From: an uncultured Acetobacterium sp.
GTDB taxonomy: Bacteria > Bacillota > Clostridia > Eubacteriales > Eubacteriaceae
Assembly (NCBI RefSeq): GCF_963664135.1
Contig: NZ_OY760905.1
Location: 2,940,736 to 3,004,735, forward strand
Reading direction: 5' to 3'
DNA length: 64,000 bases
A program made the translations under genes and the position numbers. Below the pieces are notes generated by a model. It saw only the letters and a program-made list of their open reading frames with translations, made no database searches and had not been told where the DNA came from. Every line of letters starts with the position of its first letter. Position 1 is the first letter of the stretch. Below, one piece after another: positions 56,518 to 64,000 of this stretch.

Positions 56518-57141
56518 ATGGAGAAAAGAAATATAATTGATCGGATTTTTCCAATAAAGTACCATTTTCATCAGATGCTTATTATGCAGGCGCAAAGTAA
56601 TGCTTTAGGAGTTGGAGCACTGTGTAATTGGTTGAAAAGCGGATCCGAAGATGATAGTGAAGCAGTAACCAAACATGTTAAAGAAGCTGATGAAACGCGG
56701 ATGGAAATGGAAAAAAATCTGACGGAAGCATTTGTAACGCCTTACGATCGTGGCGACATCTATTCCATATCGGTTGGGATGAATCGGGTTTTAAAATATG
56801 CCCAATCAACCCTGGTCTCGATGACGGCTTTTGATGTGAACGCCAATGATACAATCATTGACATGGTCGAACAATTGAATTTAGGTGTGGAAGTCTTTGC
56901 TGAAGCGATCGGTGATTTAAAAAAGAATCATAATAAGTCAGAGGATGCCGTTGTTAAAATGCGAGAAACCCATCAAAAGATAGAGGGATTTTATATTGAG
57001 GGAATGTCTTCTTTGTTTGCAGGTGGAGATTCTATGGATGCCCTTAAAAAACGGGAAGTTTATCATCATATTAAAGACGCTTCAACAAACTTGGAGGAAA
57101 CGGTCGATGTGCTTCATCGAATCATTGTTCGGTTGATTTAA
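56518..57141 (+). CDS. DUF47 PhoU-like phosphate-transport accessory protein
   Basis: 207 residues, all alpha-helical, with TKHVKEADETRMEMEKNLTE and FVTPYDRGDIYSISVGMNRV, the DUF47 signature (TPxDRxDI). Such proteins bind metals and regulate the Pit transporter encoded next to them. It forms an operon with pit (17-base gap, AGAGAG site). Confidence 0.9.
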   Translation: MEKRNIIDRIFPIKYHFHQMLIMQAQSNALGVGALCNWLKSGSEDDSEAVTKHVKEADETRMEMEKNLTEAFVTPYDRGDIYSISVGMNRVLKYAQSTLVSMTAFDVNANDTIIDMVEQLNLGVEVFAEAIGDLKKNHNKSEDAVVKMRETHQKIEGFYIEGMSSLFAGGDSMDALKKREVYHHIKDASTNLEETVDVLHRIIVRLI

Positions 57142-57222
57142 GAGCGTTTGTAAATTTGAAAAATCGGAACACGACTAAGAAAGGTCTATTATTATAGGCT
57201 CTTTTTAGTTGGCTTACCTTTC

Positions 57223-57255
57223 AATACTGTAAGGTGCTTCAAGAATACTGTAAGG
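57223..57255. promoter_or_regulatory. Twin direct repeat AATACTGTAAGG, 21-base period
   Basis: Exact 12-mers at 57223-57234 and 57244-57255, two helical turns apart, about 70 bases before the ABC ATPase start. Binding by an OmpR-family dimer on one DNA face fits this spacing. A TTAC upstream of the first GTAA also gives an inverted element as in BceR boxes. Confidence 0.5.
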
Positions 57256-57321
57256 CTAATCGATGGCAGCTGAAAAAATGGAGTGATAGAATTAGTTTAA
57301 AGTAAATTATTGGAGGCGCGT

Positions 57322-58089
57322 ATGACAGTATTAAAAGTAAGTGATGTTAGAAAAGTATATGGTTCAAAACAGGGTGGCAGTGTGTCAACGGCACTGAATG
57401 GTGTCAGTTTTGAGATTGAAAAAGGTGAATTCGTTGGGATCATGGGTCCGTCCGGCGCAGGAAAATCGACCCTGCTAAATGTAATTGCAACAATTGATAC
57501 GGTTACGGCGGGAGAAATTTCCATTGGCGGGCAGGATATCTGCGGCATAAAGGAACCGGAGCTTTCAGATTTTCGCAGAAGTAAACTGGGTTTTATTTTT
57601 CAGGATTATAACCTGTTGGATACCTTAACCTTAAAAGAAAATATCGCCCTGCCACTGATTTTATCTAAAAAAAAGCTCCAAGAAATTGAACAAACCGTTA
57701 ATCATGTCGCCACGGAATTGGGCATTGAAAACATTTTAGGTAAGTATCCCTATGAAGTGTCCGGCGGGCAAAAACAACGGGCATCCGCGGCCAGAGCGAT
57801 GGTTAATGCACCCGAGCTTATTCTGGCAGATGAACCAACCGGGGCCCTTGATTCCAAATCATCAAAAGATCTGCTGCAATGCATGCAGCGATTAAATGAA
57901 AAAAATCAGGCGACAATTATGCTGGTAACCCATGACGCCTTTGCAGCAAGTTTCTGCAAACGGATTATTTTTATCAAGGATGGGGTCTTGTTTATGGAAA
58001 TATTCAACACCGGCACCAGAAAAGAATTTTTTGACAAGATTCTAAAAGTCCTGTCTTCGTTAGGAGGAGATAACAGTGAACTTTTTTAG
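57322..58089 (+). CDS. BceA-like ABC transporter ATP-binding protein
   Basis: 255 residues from the ATG at 57322 with GGAGG 5 bases upstream. Walker A is [15 protein letters not shown] (about residue 40), the Q-loop is [12 protein letters not shown], the signature is [15 protein letters not shown] and Walker B is [14 protein letters not shown]. It belongs to the MacB/BceA type that works with a ten-helix FtsX permease. The stop overlaps the next gene by 14 bases. The complex would detect and detoxify cell-wall-active peptides. The substrate is unknown. Confidence 0.92.
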   Translation: MTVLKVSDVRKVYGSKQGGSVSTALNGVSFEIEKGEFVGIMGPSGAGKSTLLNVIATIDTVTAGEISIGGQDICGIKEPELSDFRRSKLGFIFQDYNLLDTLTLKENIALPLILSKKKLQEIEQTVNHVATELGIENILGKYPYEVSGGQKQRASAARAMVNAPELILADEPTGALDSKSSKDLLQCMQRLNEKNQATIMLVTHDAFAASFCKRIIFIKDGVLFMEIFNTGTRKEFFDKILKVLSSLGGDNSELF

Positions 58090-60094
58090 TTTGGCAGTCA
58101 ATAACATTAAAAAGAAATTCGGAAGTTATTTAATCTATCTAATCAGTACCATCTTTGCAGTAACTATTTTTAGCATCTTCTGCTCAATCTATTTCAATCC
58201 GCAGTTTTCGGGGTATCGGTTTGGTGCCGGAAAAATAACGGTTTTATTTAAAGCCGCGGCCATTGCGATTGTGCTGTTTTCTTCGGTCTTTGTCCTGTAT
58301 TCCAATAAGTTTTTTGTTAAAACAAGAAAAAAGGAAATCGCTATTTATTCGCTGGTGGGCATGAAGAAAAGTCAGATCGGCCGGATGATGTTTTATGAAA
58401 ATATCATCATGGGACTGATTGCCACAGTTTGCGGGACAATTCTAGGAATTGTATTCTCACGCTTTTTTTCGATGATCTTATTAAATCTGATGGCTGAGGG
58501 AACGGCGGTGACCTTTTCAGTTCAATGGCAGGCAGTTATCACAACGGTGGTGGCATTTCTGATTTTGTTTGTGATCAGTTCTTTCAATGCTTATGGGATT
58601 ATTTACCGCTATAAACTGATTGAATTGTTATCCGCAAACAAAGAAAGTGAAAAACTACCAAAATATTCGGTAATGGGTGGGATCCTGGCAATTGCGCTGA
58701 TTATCCTGGGTTACACAATCGCCATGGTCATGGATGTCAATGAAGGGGGACTTCATCTGATGGTCCCAGCGCTAATTATTTTAATTTGTATTGTCATCGG
58801 CACATTGCTACTTTTTAAAAACTTTATTCCCATGGCCATGTTGGCGCTGAAAAAAAACAAAGGTTTTTATTACAAAACAGAAAATATTATCAGCGTATCC
58901 CAGATTGTTTATCGGATTAAGTCCAATTCTAAAATGCTGAGTTTTATTGCCATTACCTGTGCCATTACAATTACGATGATGAGTGCAACCTTCTCGATGT
59001 ACCGCGCTTTGGCCGATCTGGTACCCTATTACTCACCATTTTCATATATGGTTAAAAATATCGATGATCAACAGTTTAATGCGATGCTTGAAGCGATCGA
59101 GCAGACCGGTGAAGTCAAGGTGACGGCCACCAATCAGTTCGAAATTTTAAAAACCCAGCTTCAGAATGATGCGTATTCGATCGAAACGGAAAATAACCCG
59201 GGAATGATGGTTGACGGGTACATTATGTCGCAAAGTACCTATCAGTCAATCATTAAGGATACCAAAGTTGAAACCGGCACATTTCACAATACCAAAACAG
59301 ATTTCAATATGGATTTAAAAGATGGCGAAGGCTATTTTATTGATGGGAATACAAAAAAGGATTACTGTGAAAATCTAACTGGCAGTGCCATCAATCTGCA
59401 ATTTTCAAATAAAACCGATGCTTATAATATCGCGGGTGTTTCCCTGCATAAATATATTGGTTTTATGGATTTATATTTAAGACCAACGTTGGTGCTAAGT
59501 GATGCAGCCTACAATCAATACCGGGAGCAGGCTGGAGTAGACGATGTGGTGAAATTTACCGGCATCATGTTTGATAATCCGGTCGGATCAGAAAATACGG
59601 TGGCGGTATTAAATAAAATTGTTCCAGAAAATACCCAGACCAGCAGTACCTTTGGTATCGCTAATCTGAGTTATATTGGGGTCTATCACTCGATCTTTTC
59701 ACTGTACGGCGCTTACGTATTTATCGGATTATTTATTGGCATCTTGTTCTTACTTGCTTCGGGCAGCATCATGTATTATAAACAAATCATTGAAGCTCAG
59801 GAGGAAGTGAGCCGCTATGACATCCTCAAGAAAATCGGGATGAGTCGGGATGAGATAAAAAAATCGATTGCCAGACAATTGGCGATCGTGTTCGGTTTAT
59901 CGTTAACAGTGGGGCTATTGCATTCGGCTTTTGCATTATTAACCTACAACCGCACCATGGATCTGGCTGGTAAAGAGTTGCCGACGCTGATCAATGCCGG
60001 CATGATTGTGGGGATCTACATTATTATCTATTGCTTTTTCTATTTGTTATCCGTTAACAGCTATATGCGCATTGCCTGGGGGTGGAAAAAATAA
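58076..60094 (+). CDS. BceB-like FtsX-family permease
   Basis: 672 residues. Ten membrane helices in the arrangement 1 + 3 + 2 + 1 + 3, with an extracellular domain of about 210 residues between helices 7 and 8 (about 320-540), the hallmark of Bce-type permeases. The start is GTG at 58076 with GGAGGAG 7 bases before. It forms a complex with the ATPase encoded upstream and probably also with the histidine kinase downstream, which has no sensing domain of its own. Confidence 0.92.
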   Translation: MNFFSLAVNNIKKKFGSYLIYLISTIFAVTIFSIFCSIYFNPQFSGYRFGAGKITVLFKAAAIAIVLFSSVFVLYSNKFFVKTRKKEIAIYSLVGMKKSQIGRMMFYENIIMGLIATVCGTILGIVFSRFFSMILLNLMAEGTAVTFSVQWQAVITTVVAFLILFVISSFNAYGIIYRYKLIELLSANKESEKLPKYSVMGGILAIALIILGYTIAMVMDVNEGGLHLMVPALIILICIVIGTLLLFKNFIPMAMLALKKNKGFYYKTENIISVSQIVYRIKSNSKMLSFIAITCAITITMMSATFSMYRALADLVPYYSPFSYMVKNIDDQQFNAMLEAIEQTGEVKVTATNQFEILKTQLQNDAYSIETENNPGMMVDGYIMSQSTYQSIIKDTKVETGTFHNTKTDFNMDLKDGEGYFIDGNTKKDYCENLTGSAINLQFSNKTDAYNIAGVSLHKYIGFMDLYLRPTLVLSDAAYNQYREQAGVDDVVKFTGIMFDNPVGSENTVAVLNKIVPENTQTSSTFGIANLSYIGVYHSIFSLYGAYVFIGLFIGILFLLASGSIMYYKQIIEAQEEVSRYDILKKIGMSRDEIKKSIARQLAIVFGLSLTVGLLHSAFALLTYNRTMDLAGKELPTLINAGMIVGIYIIIYCFFYLLSVNSYMRIAWGWKK

Positions 60095-60294
60095 TTCATA
60101 ATTTGCCGCGATCCCGTTATAATGTAATAAGAAAAAGCACTATTGTTAGTGGCCTGATCGTCGGCCGGACAATCAATTGTGAAATTTAAAATAAACAAAC
60201 CTTAATTGCTTCGTTGTCGGTTTTATGAAACTGGCAGCGAGGCGCATTGCGTTATGGCGAATAGATTGTGTTATTGACGGAAAGAGTGAAATTA

Positions 60295-60966
60295 GTGTTT
60301 AAAATATTGTTAATTGAAGATGATAAAAAAATAGCGGACATTGTGGTGGAAAATCTGATAAAAGCAGGCTATGATTCCCTTGCAGCCACGGATTTTTCGG
60401 ACATTTTGCCTGAATTTATGGCCTTTAAACCGGATCTGGTATTGTTAGATATCATTTTGCCATTTTATGATGGGTATTACTGGTGCGGGCAAATCAGACT
60501 TCTTTCAAAGGTTCCGATTATTTTCATTTCATCCAAAAGCACCGACATGGATATCATCATCGCCACCAACATGGGCGGCGACGATTATCTGATCAAGCCC
60601 TTTTCCATCGATATTCTGCTGGCCAAGGTGGCAGGGCTTTTGCGACGTACCTATTCCTATGATAATGCTGAAATGGATATTATTTCCCATCAAGGTCTTA
60701 TTTTTAATATCGGTAGTGGGGTGGTGTCTGTCAATGAAAAAAGTGTTAAACTGACGAAAAATGAAGCCCAGATTCTGGAGTTGCTATTAAAGAGTCGCGG
60801 CAATACAGTCAGTCGGGAGAGAATCATGCGAAGTCTCTGGAAAGATGCCAGCTTTATTGATGACAATACCCTGACAGTCAATATCACCCGTTTAAGAAAA
60901 AAACTCAAGGAGCTTGGACTTGAAAGCTACATTGAGACCATAAAAAATTCAGGTTATAAGATATGA
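60295..60966 (+). CDS. OmpR-family response regulator (BceR-like)
   Basis: 223 residues from GTG at 60295 (MFKILLIEDDKKIAD). Receiver domain with phosphoacceptor Asp in PDLVLLDIILPFYDGY (about residue 52) and Lys in DDYLIKPFSID. Winged-helix C-terminal domain with KLTKNEAQILELLLKS and NTLTVNITRLRKKLKE. Upstream in-frame GTG codons at 60268 and 60286 make the start uncertain. It overlaps the kinase gene by 4 bases. The likely target is the bceAB-like operon promoter with its twin 12-mers. Confidence 0.92.
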   Translation: MFKILLIEDDKKIADIVVENLIKAGYDSLAATDFSDILPEFMAFKPDLVLLDIILPFYDGYYWCGQIRLLSKVPIIFISSKSTDMDIIIATNMGGDDYLIKPFSIDILLAKVAGLLRRTYSYDNAEMDIISHQGLIFNIGSGVVSVNEKSVKLTKNEAQILELLLKSRGNTVSRERIMRSLWKDASFIDDNTLTVNITRLRKKLKELGLESYIETIKNSGYKI

Positions 60967-61988
60967 CGATAAAAGATTATTTATGGGATAAAAAATATCT
61001 GATTCTGATATATGCCATCACGGTTCTGTTTACCGGAACGGTGATCTATATCGGCGAAGCGGTTGCTGCGAATCAATCAAACGGTTTGTATGTTGTGAAA
61101 GTATCGCTGCTGTTATTTGCCATTTATTTGGCGGTTGATTTTATCGTTAAGAGTAAGTATTACAAGCGGTTAAAAGCAATATCAGATTTGGCGGGCCTGG
61201 ACTGGGTAAATTCCCTGCCGATACCAGTGAGCTCAGAACAACGGATTTATAATGAGCTCCTGCAAAAACAATATCAGGCGATTAATAAAAGGTTAAGTGA
61301 ACACCAATCAAAAAGCATTGAAAACCGTGAATTCATAACCATGTGGGTTCATGAAATAAAAACACCCATCGCGGCGTCAAAACTGATCATTGAAAACAAT
61401 CTGGATCATCCGTCAGAAGAAGTGCTATACAGCATCGAGGATGAGATTGATAAAATTGAGGATTTTGTCCAAATGACATTATTTTATTCCCGAACCGATG
61501 ATTTCGCGACAGACTATCTCATCAACAGCATCAACCTGAAAAAGGTGGTTAATGAATGTATTAAAAGAGAGTTCTCCAGTATTACAAATAAAAATTTGAG
61601 TTTGCAACTGAAAAATCTTGACTTGCAAATTGATTCGGATGAAAAATGGTTGGGCTTTATTATCAAGCAAATCCTCGACAATGCCATCAAATATTCGACG
61701 GCAAATGGTAAAATCAGTATTTATGCAGAATCGCTTGAAGATGAAGTGGTGTTAATCATTGCAGACGAAGGCGCTGGTATAAAAGAGGAGGACATCCGAC
61801 GGGTTTTTGATAAAAACTTTACCGGTGGCAATGGCCGTAAATATGTCACCACCACCGGAATGGGGCTGTATCTGAGTCAGAAAATCGCCCGAAAACTTGG
61901 GCATCAGATTACAATTTCGTCTGATTCGGGAAAGGGGACCAGGGTAAGCATCCATTTTCCCCGTTGGAATGATTTCTATGACGTTTAA
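60963..61988 (+). CDS. BceS-like intramembrane-sensing histidine kinase
   Basis: 341 residues. Two closely spaced membrane helices (about 12-30 and 40-60) have only a short extracellular loop. The phosphoacceptor is His in FITMWVHEIKTPIAASKLI (about residue 130). HATPase_c boxes are QILDNAIKYS, IADEGAGIKEEDI and TTGMGLYLSQKIA. The lack of an external sensor domain is typical of BceS kinases, which read the state of the associated ABC transporter. It follows the response regulator gene with a 4-base overlap. Confidence 0.92.
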   Translation: MTIKDYLWDKKYLILIYAITVLFTGTVIYIGEAVAANQSNGLYVVKVSLLLFAIYLAVDFIVKSKYYKRLKAISDLAGLDWVNSLPIPVSSEQRIYNELLQKQYQAINKRLSEHQSKSIENREFITMWVHEIKTPIAASKLIIENNLDHPSEEVLYSIEDEIDKIEDFVQMTLFYSRTDDFATDYLINSINLKKVVNECIKREFSSITNKNLSLQLKNLDLQIDSDEKWLGFIIKQILDNAIKYSTANGKISIYAESLEDEVVLIIADEGAGIKEEDIRRVFDKNFTGGNGRKYVTTTGMGLYLSQKIARKLGHQITISSDSGKGTRVSIHFPRWNDFYDV

Positions 61989-62026
61989 TCTGATTTTATC
62001 GAAAGCCAGCTTAGGCCAAACAATGC

Positions 62027-62084
62027 GAAGAAATGGAGCGGCTAATTTCTGCGCAGTTGTGGGCAGTCACCGAGTACTAGCAAA
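62027..62084. repeat. Decayed partial copy of the structured element at 62786
   Basis: GAAGAAAT (62027-62034), then AATTTCT and GGGCAGTCACC (62061-62071), with a following TAC and AGCAA, match in order the reverse complement of the centre of the 62786-63033 element, with substitutions and small gaps. It lies in opposite orientation on the other side of the truncated DUF2252 gene. Confidence 0.45.
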
Positions 62085-62103
62085 CTGTTCGTATTTTAAG
62101 GCT

Positions 62104-62757
62104 TCATGCTTTCCACTTAATAAATTTTTCATAATCCATATAAACCTGCTTGGTATAGGCGTAACACCAGTTTACAATCATTTGATCAAACAGCGGAGAT
62201 TTGCCCATATACCCAGCGACCCAGTTGGCATTAGGACTTTGGGCATGAGCCCGGGCTAAAAGAAAACCGCAATGGGCGGCATCCTGAATTGGATCGCTCC
62301 GTAGTTGCAGATCTTCACCGCACAGAATCACGCTGGTGACTAAACGCTTGAGATCCCACTCCCAGGGGCCTGGGGCAGCTTCATCAAAATCATTGAGATC
62401 AAGAACGAGGCGACGTTCAGGTGAGGCATAAAGTCCAAAGTTATTGAGATGAGCATCGCCGCAGATGATCAGCTGATGACCGGTGATTGCCTGTTTGGAC
62501 AAATCATGGGCCATCAATAGAGCGGATCCCCGATAAAAGGTAAAGGGCGAGATAGACATTCTTTCTTTTCGCAAGTCAATTAGTTCAGGCAGTCGATTAG
62601 TATTTTGGGATTCGATGAGTGTAACCGGATCGCGGTCAACTGGAGATAATGTGGCCTGGGCGGAAAAAGGGATCGTTTTTCGAGCTTCTTTGCCTTTTTC
62701 CCGTTGGGCTTTGGCAGTTGGAATGATCTGATTTTTATTTAAACCATAGAGAATCAT
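62104..62757 (-). CDS. DUF2252 family protein with internal in-frame deletion
   Basis: 217 residues against 449 in the full copy at 38057. Residues 1 to about 158 follow the full copy closely (start, KERMSISPFTFYRGSALLMA, ICGDAHLNNFGLYASPERR, NDFDEAAPGPWEWDLKRL). The sequence then jumps from SDPIQDAAH directly to CGFLLARAHAQSPNANWVAG, the C-terminal 60 residues of the family. About 230 residues are missing and the frame is kept. Both kinase-like motifs survive. The start has GGAGGTG 5 bases upstream. It could be a degraded gene or a functional mini-version. Confidence 0.75.
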   Translation of the reverse strand: MILYGLNKNQIIPTAKAQREKGKEARKTIPFSAQATLSPVDRDPVTLIESQNTNRLPELIDLRKERMSISPFTFYRGSALLMAHDLSKQAITGHQLIICGDAHLNNFGLYASPERRLVLDLNDFDEAAPGPWEWDLKRLVTSVILCGEDLQLRSDPIQDAAHCGFLLARAHAQSPNANWVAGYMGKSPLFDQMIVNWCYAYTKQVYMDYEKFIKWKA

Positions 62758-63291
62758 AATAACACCTCCGCAAGATTAAGATGATCGGTAATTGCGAAAG
62801 TTCCATGAGCTTTGTGTCCAGTTTCGCACGAAACAATTTCTACACTGTATGGCGGACAGTTCGCCTACACGTTACAAAATTGTTTTCGCGAAGGCAACGA
62901 GCCAATCACAAGCTTGCTTGTAGTTGGTGACTGCCCGTGAACCAGAAGAAATTCGCATCGCGATTTCTTCTGGTTGTGGAAACTGAACGCAAAGCAACCA
63001 TTATTCGACTTTTATGCATTTCGCAATTGCCTAATTAAGATGATGGTAACAAAAATCTTTGAATTTGTATAGCGATATGAATAAATTTTGAACCGCTCCT
63101 AAAAAAACGCAATCAGTTTGACCAAAAAATTAATTAAAAGTTTTAAGCATTGATTGAAATAATAGCAGAATATAATTATTTTGTGTTATAGTATTAAATC
63201 CCGATCGAAAAGGGTATCATAAAAGTAAAGGATTACACCATGAATGAGAAAGTTGCTAAAGATAAGACACGCAGTACTGAGGGAGGACATC
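62758..63291. other. Intergenic region, 534 bases, mostly a structured repeat
   Basis: Bases 62762-62768 are the ribosome site of the truncated DUF2252 gene, 62775-63044 are the MITE-like element with its flanking direct repeats, and 63045-63291 is AT-rich leader/promoter sequence of the protease gene ending in GGGAGGA. Confidence 0.6.
62775..63044. mobile_element. MITE-like structured element with 11-bp flanking direct repeats
   Basis: ATTAAGATGAT occurs at 62775-62785 and again at 63034-63044, like a target-site duplication. Between them lie 248 bases whose ends are inverted: GGTAATTGCGAAA (62787-62799) and TTTCGCAATTGCC (63019-63031), one mismatch. Inside are more complementary pairs: ACGAAACAATTT with AAAATTGTTTTCG, a GCTTTGTGTCCAGTTTC-like arm with its near complement on the right, and a hairpin at 62940-62976 built on CCAGAAGAAAT/ATTTCTTCTGG. 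There is no coding frame. It is non-autonomous if mobile. Confidence 0.65.
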
Positions 63292-64000
63292 ATGAATAAG
63301 AGCGTAGGAATAATAACACGAGGGCTTGCAATCATGATGATTTTCTGCTTGTTGTTTCCGGCCGGGATATCGGCAGAAGATGTAGTTGATAATCAGACAT
63401 CAGCTGTTGCAACTGAATCACCAGCCAATGAGGGCTCCCCTCTAGACCTAGCATCTGCTCAGGATAACGAAACACCGGCTGAAATTCAAACACTTGAACA
63501 GGTGCCAGCGATTAATATTAATGATCATTTAGATCAGCAGATTGTGGTTATCTATACCGATAGTGGTGAATCCAATGTAAAAGATCTGTCGCTGACAACC
63601 GATGAGGTTGTTTCTGGAGAGCAGGTCTCTAATCGGGTTGACTTAATCGAAGTCAGCGAAGGAACAAATGTGGAAGCGCTGATGGCCGATCTGGAACAAA
63701 ATCCCAATGTTCTGGCGGTCGATAAAAATGATAAAATTGAAGTGACCGCCCTTCCCAATGATCCCTATGTTGTCAATGGCTCAGCCTGGCAATTTCAGCG
63801 GATTGGCGCGGACCAAACCTGGAACCAGGTGTCCAATACGGACCCAGTGGTAGTGGCGGTTATTGATACCGGCTTAAATGTTAATCATCCAGATCTTATT
63901 GGTAATACCGTTGCGGGATATGATTTTGTAACCGGTCAGGAGAGTGTTGTGGATTTGGCTGGTCATGGCACGGCAGTAAGCGGATGCATTGCTGCCGTTA
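63292..64000 (+). CDS. Subtilisin-like (S8) secreted serine protease, N-terminal part
   Basis: The frame starts with ATG at 63292 (GGGAGGA upstream) and is open to the right edge, 236 codons visible. The signal peptide runs to about residue 28 (LLFPAGISAED). An acidic Ser/Thr/Pro-containing linker follows, then an inhibitor-like propeptide (QIVVIYTDSG ... NVEALMADLEQNPNVLAVDK), then the catalytic domain with WQFQRIGADQTW, the Asp in VVVAVIDTGLNVNHPDL and the His in LAGHGTAVSGCIAAV. The catalytic Ser and any C-terminal wall-binding repeats lie beyond the window. It would act outside the cell after cleavage of the propeptide. Confidence 0.88.
   Translation, partial: MNKSVGIITRGLAIMMIFCLLFPAGISAEDVVDNQTSAVATESPANEGSPLDLASAQDNETPAEIQTLEQVPAININDHLDQQIVVIYTDSGESNVKDLSLTTDEVVSGEQVSNRVDLIEVSEGTNVEALMADLEQNPNVLAVDKNDKIEVTALPNDPYVVNGSAWQFQRIGADQTWNQVSNTDPVVVAVIDTGLNVNHPDLIGNTVAGYDFVTGQESVVDLAGHGTAVSGCIAAV

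Overview
The window reads as the chromosome of a strictly anaerobic, low-GC Gram-positive acetogen, most like Acetobacterium or a close relative in the Eubacteriaceae. This rests on three corrinoid-type methyltransferases of the UroD superfamily, a corrinoid protein, an alternative nitrogenase, clostridial ChW-repeat exoproteins and clostridial-style regulators. No rRNA, tRNA, CRISPR array, prophage or complete transposase was seen. All assignments come from reading the sequence; no database search was run.

Left part (0.5-9 kb): a complete structural operon for the Fe-only nitrogenase on the minus strand (anfH-nifI1-nifI2-anfD-anfG-anfK, a small frameshifted frame, an unnamed Cys-tailed repeat protein, anfO). 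It has a strong sigma-A type promoter, a leader with a terminator-like hairpin and a pair of identical 14-bp boxes. A divergent gene encodes an HTH protein fused to a molybdate-binding-type periplasmic-binding domain, probably the metal-responsive regulator of this operon.

9-24.5 kb: an ABC-2 exporter (ATPase and two permeases) divergent from a NarL-type two-component system, resembling Bacillus LnrJKLMN; two tandem secreted alkaline phosphatases with N-terminal ChW repeats, one lacking a zinc-ligand histidine; a UroD-type methyltransferase operon with a short CobW-like GTPase and a His-rich protein; cardiolipin synthase; a nitrilase-family amidohydrolase; and a secreted LRR-ChW protein.

24.5-44.4 kb: two-subunit L-serine dehydratase; a sortase-type surface protein; a TetR regulator and an iron-containing alcohol dehydrogenase; a PAS-PocR-GGDEF sensor; polysaccharide deacetylase; AEC transporter; DUF2284 protein; an orphan UroD-type methyltransferase; DAHP synthase; a DUF2252 protein; a GGDEF/HD-GYP c-di-GMP enzyme; an alpha/beta hydrolase; a 0.9-kb stretch ending in a terminator but without a clear gene; and a DUF389 membrane protein.

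44.4-64 kb: glutamate synthase gltBD, which together with nitrogenase makes this a nitrogen-assimilation-rich region; a TetR-controlled corrinoid protein/methyltransferase pair; a membrane protein; a lipoprotein; a Pit phosphate transporter with its DUF47 partner; a BceAB-BceRS-like antimicrobial-peptide module; an internally deleted DUF2252 paralogue with a 248-bp structured, MITE-like element next to its start and a decayed relative of that element behind its stop; and the start of a secreted subtilisin-like protease cut by the right edge.
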